Assembly (NCBI GenBank): GCA_024404475.1
Contig: JAKSPV010000013.1
Span: forward strand, 1 to 18,742
From: Clostridia bacterium
GTDB lineage: Bacteria; Bacillota; Clostridia; Oscillospirales; CAG-272
DNA: 18,742 nt
Direction of reading: 5' to 3'
A model generated the notes under the pieces. It saw only the letters and a program-made list of their open reading frames with translations, was not told the DNA's origin and made no database searches. The translations under genes were made by a program, and so were the position numbers. Positions 13,360-18,742 of the stretch are shown here, one piece after another (the stretch's first letter is position 1; each line of letters starts with the position of its first letter).

Positions 13360-15618
13360 TCACATCTCCGCGTCGGTTTCCGTCTCCGGCGGGCAGTCTT
13401 TCTGGAAGGAGCAGCCCTCCGTTTTGCAGACAAGGATGTTCTTGCTCTTCTTGCGGTAAAGGATTCCGCCGCACGTCGGGCAGGTCTCCGCCGTCGGCTG
13501 ATCCCACGACGAGAACTGGCACGTCGGGTAGTTCGAGCAGGCGTAGAAGACGGAATGGTTGCGGCCGTATTTCGTCACGAGATCGCCGCCGCATGACGGG
13601 CATTTGACGCCGAGCGGGCGTGTTTTCGGCTTCGTGAACTTACACGTCGGGTAGTTGGAGCAGGCGTAGAAGCTGCCGTACCGGCCGGTGCGGAGCACCA
13701 TATCGGAGCCGCAGAGCTCGCACTTGAACGGCGCGATCTCGATCTTCTTTGCCGGCTCGGCCGGTGCTTCGAGCGGTTTCGTGTTCTTGCAGTTCGGGTA
13801 GTTCGGGCAGGCGGCAAACTTGCCGTAGCGGCCGTTCTTGACGACCATTTTGGCGCCGCACTTCTCGCAGATGATGTCGGTCTCCTCGACGGGGATCTCG
13901 ACGTTTTCTTTCGAGACGCTGTCCATCGCGGCGTCGAGCGACTTCGCGAAGTCGCCGTAGAAGTCGCTGAGCAGCGCTTCCATGGTGTTCTCGCCGCGTT
14001 CGACGGCGTCGAGACTGCTTTCCATTTCGGCGGTGAAATGCTCGTCAACGATATTCGGGAACGACTGTACCATGAGTCCCGTCGTCACCTCGCCGAGCGG
14101 CGTCGGTGCGAGAGATTTGCCCTGCCGCGCGACGTAGCCGCGGGAAATGATGATCGTGATGATCGGCGTGTAGGTGCTCGGCCGGCCGATGCCCTTCTCT
14201 TCCAGGAACTTGATGAGCGACGCCTCGGTGTAGCGGGGCGGCGGCTCGGTGAAGTGCTGTGCGGGCAAAATGTCGCCGGAGGCGAGTTTTTCGCCCTCGC
14301 GGAGCGCCGGGATCTTGGCGTTGCCGTCGGCATCCGGCTCGTCGCGGGATTCCTCGTAGACAGCCATGAAGCCGGGAAACGCGACCGTATAGCCGCTGGC
14401 GCGGAAGTCGCGTCCTGCCGCGGTGAACGTACCGCTGACGACGGAAAGTTCGGCGTTCTGCATCTGGCTGGCGACGAAGCGCTCCCAGATCAGCTTATAG
14501 AGCTTGTACTGATCGGCGGAGAGATACTTGCGGATCGCCTTCGGGACGAGCGTGACCTTGGCCGGGCGGATTGCCTCGTGGGCGTCCTGCGCGCCGGATT
14601 TCGTCTTATAAACGCGCGGGGCGGCAGGCACGTATTCGCTGCCGTACGCCTCGCCGATATAGGCGAGCGCCGCTGTCTGCGCTTCCGCGGAAATGCGGAG
14701 CGAGTCGGTACGCATGTAGGTGATAAGGCCCTGACTGCCGCCGTTCTCCGTGCCGAGGTGGATACCTTCGTACAGTTCCTGTGCGACCTTCATAGTGCGC
14801 TGGGACTGGAAGTTCAGCTTGCGGGACGCCTCCTGCTGCATGGTGGACGTTGTGAACGGAGGCGCGGGGTTCTTGTATTTCGTGTAGCGGCGGATCTCCT
14901 TCGCGGTGAAGGACTTGCCGGTGACGTCACGGACGACGGCTGCCGCTTCGCTTTCGTTGTTCAAGTCGCGCCGGTCGCCGCCCTCGTCGCCGTAGTATCT
15001 AACGGTGAAGGTCTCGCCGTCCGGTGCAGTGAGGTCTGCCTCGACCGTCCAGTATTCCTTCGGGACGAACGCGCGGATCTCGTTCTCGCGATCGACGATG
15101 ATGCGCGTGGCAACGGACTGCACACGGCCGGCGGACAGACCGCTCCGGACGTTTTTCCAGAGGAACGGGCTGAGTTTATAGCCAACGATGCGGTCGAGCA
15201 GACGGCGCGCCTGCTGTGCATTGACAAGATCCATGTCAATCTCGCGCGGTTTCTTGATGGCTTCCTTGACGGCGCCTTTCGTGATCTCGTTGAACGCGAC
15301 GCGGCGGACTTTCGACGCAGGGATGCCGAGCGTATTCACAAGGTGCCACGCGATCGCTTCGCCCTCGCGGTCAGGGTCCGTTGCGAGGAACACGCGGTCG
15401 GCGTTCTGGGCTTCTTTTTTCAGTTCACGGATCAGATCGCCCTTGCCGCGGATGTTGATATAGTGCGGCTTGAAATGATTCTCGACGTCCACGCCGAGCG
15501 TGGACTTGGGCAGATCGCGGACGTGACCCTTGGACGCAACGACTTTATAGGAGGAGCCGAGATAGCTCTTGATCGTCGGTGCCTTGGTCGGAGATTCCAC
15601 AATAATAAGATTGGTCAT
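13360..15618 (-). CDS. topA: DNA topoisomerase I (type IA)
   Basis: TopA relaxes negative supercoils by passing strands through a tyrosine-linked single-strand break. The protein from the ATG at 15618 is 752 residues. The Toprim domain begins IIVESPTKAPTIKSYLG and carries DPDREGE at 81-87. The active-site block is GLITYMRTDS with Tyr301. LEEKGIGRPSTYTPII (473-488) is also conserved. Four C4 zinc fingers follow at about 584-610, 633-659, 683-700 and 713-736. The first three share a GRYG/GRN and ACPNYP or ACSNYPTC pattern, and the last is shorter. The frame is open upstream to 15801, but that stretch overlaps dprA and lacks family similarity. The ATG start matches the usual MTNLIIVES N-terminus. 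No Shine-Dalgarno lies at normal distance. A GGGAG sits about 25 bases upstream behind a small hairpin (see separate entry). Confidence 0.97.
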   Translation of the reverse strand: MTNLIIVESPTKAPTIKSYLGSSYKVVASKGHVRDLPKSTLGVDVENHFKPHYINIRGKGDLIRELKKEAQNADRVFLATDPDREGEAIAWHLVNTLGIPASKVRRVAFNEITKGAVKEAIKKPREIDMDLVNAQQARRLLDRIVGYKLSPFLWKNVRSGLSAGRVQSVATRIIVDRENEIRAFVPKEYWTVEADLTAPDGETFTVRYYGDEGGDRRDLNNESEAAAVVRDVTGKSFTAKEIRRYTKYKNPAPPFTTSTMQQEASRKLNFQSQRTMKVAQELYEGIHLGTENGGSQGLITYMRTDSLRISAEAQTAALAYIGEAYGSEYVPAAPRVYKTKSGAQDAHEAIRPAKVTLVPKAIRKYLSADQYKLYKLIWERFVASQMQNAELSVVSGTFTAAGRDFRASGYTVAFPGFMAVYEESRDEPDADGNAKIPALREGEKLASGDILPAQHFTEPPPRYTEASLIKFLEEKGIGRPSTYTPIITIIISRGYVARQGKSLAPTPLGEVTTGLMVQSFPNIVDEHFTAEMESSLDAVERGENTMEALLSDFYGDFAKSLDAAMDSVSKENVEIPVEETDIICEKCGAKMVVKNGRYGKFAACPNYPNCKNTKPLEAPAEPAKKIEIAPFKCELCGSDMVLRTGRYGSFYACSNYPTCKFTKPKTRPLGVKCPSCGGDLVTKYGRNHSVFYACSNYPTCQFSSWDQPTAETCPTCGGILYRKKSKNILVCKTEGCSFQKDCPPETETDAEM

Positions 15619-15627
15619 GTTTGGTCT

Positions 15628-15648
15628 TTTGCCGGAGGGCAAACTCCC
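15628..15648 (-). promoter_or_regulatory. Hairpin between a distant Shine-Dalgarno and the topA start
   Basis: Upstream of the topA ATG the minus strand reads GGGAG (15644-15648) and then TTTGCC-CTCC-GGCAAA (15628-15643), a six-pair hairpin with a four-base loop. Folding it out would bring GGGAG to about nine bases from the ATG. The loop CTCC could instead pair with GGAG and hide it. The two pairings exclude each other, which suggests translational control. Confidence 0.4.
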
Positions 15649-15659
15649 TTCCTCTGTTT

Positions 15660-15672
15660 CTATACAGTATAG
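15660..15672. repeat. 13-base dyad in the dprA-topA gap
   Basis: CTATAC-A-GTATAG is a perfect inverted repeat with a one-base centre, in the 70-bp gap between dprA and topA. On the minus strand it contains TATACT, close to a -10 box. I could not find a matching -35 at 16-18 bases, so a promoter is not supported. It may be an operator or chance. Confidence 0.3.
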
Positions 15673-15688
15673 CGAACATGTCGCCGTA

Positions 15689-17038
15689 TCATTCTTCTTT
15701 TTCGTCTTCCGGCAGATCGAATCCGTCGCCGGAACGTCTGAGGTAGTAGCCGCCTGCGCCGCCTTCGACCGCTCCCGCGATCTCCAGTACCGTAAGGGCA
15801 CTCATAACGTCGGACAGCCCGACGCCGCGTGCGGCAAGCTCGTCCGGCAGAACGGGCACGTCGGGCGTCATGAGAGCATAGACGCGCTTCTCCGTCTCAC
15901 CGAGCAGGTCAAAATCGATCACGGCCGGCGCCGGAAACGGCTGTTCCGGCTTCTTCGCGGCCGGTTTTTCTTCGGCGGGCATTCCGGCGGGTTCTTCCGT
16001 TTTTTTGACGCCGCGCGGTTTTTTCACGCCGCCGTACACGCTCTGTCCGTAAAAGCGCTTCTCACCGCGGGACGAAACGTGCATCTTCCCTGCCGTTTCC
16101 TCGGCGCCGAGTTCGCCCGCTTTCTCGCTCCGGCGGAGCGATGCAAGCGTGATGATATGCGGATAGAGAAATTCGTACCGGCGCAGAAGATCCGACGCGG
16201 AAGTGATCGTTTCCGCGCCGTCGCGGAGAAGACGGTTGGTACCGGCGGCACCCTCGTCGTCGATCCGTCCGGGCACGGCGTAAAGATCGCGCCCCTGATA
16301 GAGCGCGTGCCGCGCCGTGATGAGCGCGCCGCTCCTGTCATCCGCCTCGACGACGACAGTCGCCGGGCAGAGGCCGCTGATAATGCGGTTGCGCTTCGGA
16401 AAATTCGCGCCGGCAGGCGGCGTTCCGGGCAGGTATTCCGTCAGGATCACGCCGTTTTTGACAACCGAGCGCATGAGATCGCGGTGTTCGGGCGGGTAGG
16501 CAACGTCGATGCCGGTGCCGATGACGCCGATTGTTTTGCCGCCGGCTTCCAGAGCGCCCGCCATCGCCATGCCGTCACAGCCGAGCGCCAGACCGCTGAC
16601 GACGGTCGCGCCGCCTGCGGCGAGCCCGCTGCCGAGTTTATAGGACGCCTCCCGTCCGTACGGCGACATTTTCCGCGTGCCGATGACGGCGACCGGAAAA
16701 ATGCGGTCGAAATCGGGCAGCTCACCGACGGCGAACAGAACGACGGGATAGTCGCGAAGCGTCAGAAGTGACTTCGGATAGCGCGGATCGGCTGACGTCA
16801 AAACGGTAACGTGATATTTCTCCGCGAAGGCAAGCGCCTCCTCTGCTCTGTCGAGCCGTTTGTCGGCGATGCGCTGCCAGATGCGCGAGGCATCGGCGGG
16901 GATGCGCTCGCGGACGTCTTCTTCGCTCGCGCGGTAGACCTCTTCTGCCGAGCCGAACTCGCGCAGAAGCGTTACGGCCCAGCGGCTGCCTGCGCCGCAA
17001 ACGTCGGAGAGCCAGATCGAATACAAAACGTTATCCAT
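15689..17038 (-). CDS. dprA: DNA-processing protein DprA
   Basis: DprA binds incoming single-stranded DNA and loads RecA during natural transformation. It is widely kept even in species not known to be competent. The protein has 449 residues, longer than the usual 290-380. An N-terminal helix-hairpin-helix/SAM-like region (about 1-90) precedes the Rossmann domain, which shows VAVIGTRKMSPYGR at 117-130, VVSGLALGCD at 146-155, GVIGTGIDVAYPPEHR at 171-186, FPKRNRIISGL at 213-223 and the GAAGTNRLLRDGA block. A Lys/Glu/Pro/Ala-rich, probably disordered linker (about 300-375) leads to a C-terminal winged-helix domain (376-435). The His common after the SGxARG-D motif is Met here (GMAMAGAL). The ATG has GGGAGG eight bases ahead. 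The dprA-topA pairing is typical of Bacillota. Confidence 0.95.
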   Translation of the reverse strand: MDNVLYSIWLSDVCGAGSRWAVTLLREFGSAEEVYRASEEDVRERIPADASRIWQRIADKRLDRAEEALAFAEKYHVTVLTSADPRYPKSLLTLRDYPVVLFAVGELPDFDRIFPVAVIGTRKMSPYGREASYKLGSGLAAGGATVVSGLALGCDGMAMAGALEAGGKTIGVIGTGIDVAYPPEHRDLMRSVVKNGVILTEYLPGTPPAGANFPKRNRIISGLCPATVVVEADDRSGALITARHALYQGRDLYAVPGRIDDEGAAGTNRLLRDGAETITSASDLLRRYEFLYPHIITLASLRRSEKAGELGAEETAGKMHVSSRGEKRFYGQSVYGGVKKPRGVKKTEEPAGMPAEEKPAAKKPEQPFPAPAVIDFDLLGETEKRVYALMTPDVPVLPDELAARGVGLSDVMSALTVLEIAGAVEGGAGGYYLRRSGDGFDLPEDEKEE

Positions 17039-17061
17039 CTTTCATGCCTCCCGTTTTTTGA

Positions 17062-17907
17062 TCAGTCCGCTGCCGCGCGGAAATATTCCCAGAGAACAAG
17101 AGATGCGGCAACACCCGCATTCAGCGATTCGGTACCGGGAGCCATCGGGATGAGGAGCGTCGCATCTGCCGCCCCGAGCAGTTCGGGGGACAGCCCGTGT
17201 CCTTCGTTGCCGATGACGGGAACGTCCGTTTTTTCAAGTCCGCACGAACCGAGCGTCAGCGAATGCTCGCCGAGCGCAGTCGCGAGGACGCGCCGTCCGG
17301 CACCTTGCAGCGCACGGATAAAAGCGGCGGGATCCTCGACGGTCGCCGTCCGGAGACGGAAGAGCGCGCCCATCGAGGCGCGGACGGTCTTCGGGCTGAA
17401 CAGATCGGCGCAGCCGGAAAGGATCACGCGGTCGATACCGAACGCGGAGGCGCTGCGGAGCACGGTGCCGAGGTTGCCGGGGTCGCGGACGTCGGAAAGC
17501 ATCAGAAGACGCTCGCCGCAATAGCGGTCTGCCGCCTCTTTTTCCGCTCCCGCGGGGACGTTTTCGTGTGCCGGATCGTCTGTCCGGAGAACGAAGACAA
17601 GGCCCTGGGGGGCCATCTCCGTCGAGACCTTTTCAAAGGCCCCGGAGGACAGCACCACAAGGCGTGCGCCTTTGTCACCGGCCGCTTCGGCAAGCGCGAG
17701 CGGTTTCCCGCCCGCGGCGTACGCTTCCTCGGAAAGAAGAGCGCAGACGACCTGCCGCCTGCCGAGCGCTTCCTCGGCGAGTTTGATCCCCTCGGCGAGG
17801 AAAAGCCCGGTCTCGCGGCGATACTTCGCGTCCCTCAGTTTCGAGAGCATCGTGACGGTCTCGCCGGTGCGCGCGGTGATATGTTCAAATCGGGCTTCGT
17901 TTTTCAT
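17062..17907 (-). CDS. TrmH/SpoU-family RNA 2'-O-methyltransferase
   Basis: Enzymes of this SPOUT group transfer a methyl from S-adenosylmethionine to a ribose 2'-OH, usually in 23S rRNA. Which nucleotide is modified cannot be read from the sequence. The protein is 281 residues. An N-terminal substrate-binding domain (about 1-105) precedes the knotted SPOUT domain with its three motifs: SDVRDPGNLGTVLRSASAFG at 138-157, IGNEGHGLS at 232-240, and IPMAPGTESLNAGVAASLVL at 253-272. The frame is open to an ATG at 17946, but that one lies inside the rplT terminator. The ATG at 17907 has GGAGA four to five bases ahead and is chosen here. dprA follows after 23 bp. No promoter is evident in the 26 bases between the terminator and this start, so expression may depend on read-through from rplT. 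Confidence 0.92.
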   Translation of the reverse strand: MKNEARFEHITARTGETVTMLSKLRDAKYRRETGLFLAEGIKLAEEALGRRQVVCALLSEEAYAAGGKPLALAEAAGDKGARLVVLSSGAFEKVSTEMAPQGLVFVLRTDDPAHENVPAGAEKEAADRYCGERLLMLSDVRDPGNLGTVLRSASAFGIDRVILSGCADLFSPKTVRASMGALFRLRTATVEDPAAFIRALQGAGRRVLATALGEHSLTLGSCGLEKTDVPVIGNEGHGLSPELLGAADATLLIPMAPGTESLNAGVAASLVLWEYFRAAAD

Positions 17908-17933
17908 CTTGTCTCCGCAAGTTATTGATACAC

Positions 17934-17958
17934 AAAAACCCGGCAAAACCGGGTTTTT
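17934..17958 (-). terminator. Rho-independent terminator after rplT
   Basis: On the minus strand AAAAACCCGG, loop TTTTG, CCGGGTTTTT forms a hairpin 8 bases past the rplT stop, ending in a five-T run. The stem is symmetrical, with matching A and T flanks, so it could act on both strands. The GC core is only five pairs, so partial read-through into the methyltransferase gene is plausible. Confidence 0.8.
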
Positions 17959-17966
17959 GAATCTGC

Positions 17967-18320
17967 TTACAGGGCAGCTTTTGCCTTTTCGCAGAGGTCG
18001 GCAAACGCCGCTTTATCAGCGATTGCGATCTCAGACAGCATCTTTCTGTTGAGGGTGATGCCGGCGAGTTTGAGGCCGTGCATCAGCGTGGAATAGTTCA
18101 TGCCGTTGACCTTCGCCTCAGCGGAGATACGGGCGATCCACAGAGCGCGGAAATCGCGTTTCTTCTGCTTGCGGCCGATGTAGGCATAGTTACCGCTCTT
18201 CATGACGGCTTGTTTAGCCATCTTAAAGTGCTTGCTCTTGGCACCCCAGTAACCCTTCGCTGCCTTCAGAACTTTATTTCTTCTCTTGCGCGTCATCATC
18301 GCGCCTTTAACTCTTGCCAT
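17967..18320 (-). CDS. rplT: 50S ribosomal protein L20
   Basis: L20 binds 23S rRNA early and is needed for 50S assembly. In many bacteria it also represses its own infC-rpmI-rplT operon through a leader RNA. The 117-residue protein has the family N-terminus ARVKGAMMTRKRRNKVLKAA, the KGYWGAKSKHFKMAKQAV segment, and RDFRALWIARISAEAK. Length and sequence are normal. The ATG has AAAGGAAG about eight bases ahead, 33 bp after rpmI. A terminator follows the stop. The regulatory leader would lie upstream of infC, outside the window. Confidence 0.98.
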   Translation of the reverse strand: MARVKGAMMTRKRRNKVLKAAKGYWGAKSKHFKMAKQAVMKSGNYAYIGRKQKKRDFRALWIARISAEAKVNGMNYSTLMHGLKLAGITLNRKMLSEIAIADKAAFADLCEKAKAAL

Positions 18321-18353
18321 TGTTTTAGCTTCCTTTCGTTAATATCGGGCGTC

Positions 18354-18551
18354 TTACTTGCAGATGAGCTTTCTCACGTTTGCAGTCACCTGAGCGGAAT
18401 CGATCATGGAGCTGCCGCGGAGATGTCTCTTGCGTTTTGCGTTCTTCTGGCCGAGGTTGTGACGGTGATCGGAGTGATAAATCTTGATCTTGCCGGAGCC
18501 GGTCAGGTGGAATCTTTTCGCAGATGCCTTATGCGTTTTGATCTTAGCCAT
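18354..18551 (-). CDS. rpmI: 50S ribosomal protein L35
   Basis: L35 is a small basic protein of the large ribosomal subunit. The 65 residues begin AKIKTHKASAKRFHLTGSGK, the L35 signature, followed by the basic AKRKRHLRG segment. Length is normal. The ATG has GAAAGGA about nine bases ahead. It stands between infC and rplT in the universal order. In the 77-bp gap before it, TTAATC and TAGAAT are 17 bases apart on the minus strand. The -35 matches poorly, so I do not call a promoter. Confidence 0.98.
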   Translation of the reverse strand: MAKIKTHKASAKRFHLTGSGKIKIYHSDHRHNLGQKNAKRKRHLRGSSMIDSAQVTANVRKLICK

Positions 18552-18628
18552 TGTATTTCGTCCTTTCGATTGAATGAAATTCTAAATTTAACCCTCAGGG
18601 GGATTAACGGAATGTATATGCGGAGAAG

Positions 18629-18742
18629 TCACTTGGCGGCCTTGACGGGAGCGAGAAACATGGAGACCTGACGGCCTTCCATGACCGGCTTCTTGTCGAT
18701 CGTACCGTATTCAGAGCAGAACTCTGCGAAACGCTCCAGCAT
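18629..18742 (-). CDS. infC: Translation initiation factor IF-3, C-terminal end only
   Basis: Only the last 37 codons are present, and the gene enters from the right edge. The peptide runs MLERFAEFCSEYGTIDKKPV and then MEGRQVSMFLAP, matching the end of the IF-3 C-terminal domain (the EGRQM-x-M-x-L-x-P motif). The Met at the window edge is probably internal. IF-3 binds the 30S subunit and checks start codon pairing. Position upstream of rpmI and rplT confirms the assignment. The stop is TGA. Confidence 0.95.
   Translation of the reverse strand: MLERFAEFCSEYGTIDKKPVMEGRQVSMFLAPVKAAK

Noticed and set aside
13430..13870. Repeated cysteine-rich units that look like a tandem repeat
   Set aside because: These are the four zinc fingers of TopA, a normal feature of the family, not an independent repeat.
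14038..15672. Plus-strand open frame of 544 codons
   Set aside because: Antisense to topA. The opposite strand carries a complete type IA topoisomerase.
15660..15690. TATACT as a topA promoter -10 box
   Set aside because: No -35 resembling TTGACA is present at 15-18 bases upstream, so only the dyad is reported.
18560..18628. Promoter-like TTAATC-17-TAGAAT ahead of rpmI
   Set aside because: The -35 matches only three of six consensus bases, and rpmI is normally co-transcribed with infC.
1..18742. Search for mobile elements, CRISPR, tRNA/rRNA, riboswitches, phage or defence genes
   Set aside because: None was seen. The window is filled by conserved housekeeping genes with almost no free sequence. 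The longest gap is about 180 bases.

Overview
The window is a densely packed housekeeping region in which every gene lies on the minus strand, so transcription runs from base 18742 towards base 1. It is GC-rich. Shine-Dalgarno sequences of the AAAGGA/GGAG type sit in front of most genes, and most stop codons are TGA with a few TAA. The protein set (RsfS, YhbY, YqeK, TrmFO, DprA, LytR-CpsA-Psr, SMC, single-chain bacterial LeuRS) and the gene order point to a GC-rich member of the Bacillota, most likely class Clostridia. I cannot name a genus from the sequence alone.

Layout in order of transcription: the 3' end of infC, then rpmI and rplT (translation initiation factor IF-3 and ribosomal proteins L35 and L20), closed by a rho-independent terminator at 17934-17958. 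Next come a TrmH/SpoU-family RNA methyltransferase, dprA (single-strand DNA loading and transformation), topA (topoisomerase I with four zinc fingers), trmFO (tRNA m5U54), plsX (phospholipid synthesis) and rnc (RNase III), closed by a strong terminator at 10167-10194. A new promoter at 10106-10134 then drives smc (chromosome condensation), followed by ftsY (SRP receptor), an RdgB-type nucleotide-sanitising pyrophosphatase, yhbY, a fused nadD-yqeK gene, an LCP-family envelope gene, rsfS (ribosomal silencing factor) and the 5' two thirds of leuS, which runs off the left edge.

Genes are packed tightly: two successive ATGA overlaps (yhbY/nadD-yqeK and nadD-yqeK/LCP), 3 bp between topA and trmFO, and 8 to 24 bp elsewhere. 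Only three gaps carry recognisable signals: rplT-trmH, dprA-topA and rnc-smc. The layout joins two blocks usually found apart in Bacillota: the plsX-(fab/acpP)-rnc-smc-ftsY block, here without acpP, and the yhbY-nadD-yqeK-LCP-rsfS-leuS block. rdgB sits at the junction.

I found no mobile element, CRISPR array, phage gene, toxin or defence module, tRNA or rRNA, and no credible undescribed multi-gene system. The points most worth a second look are small: an in-frame GTG with a well-placed Shine-Dalgarno at the nadD/yqeK domain boundary, a possible two-state RNA structure at the topA start, an insulated smc promoter with a structured 5' leader, and an LCP protein lacking two arginines usual in the family.
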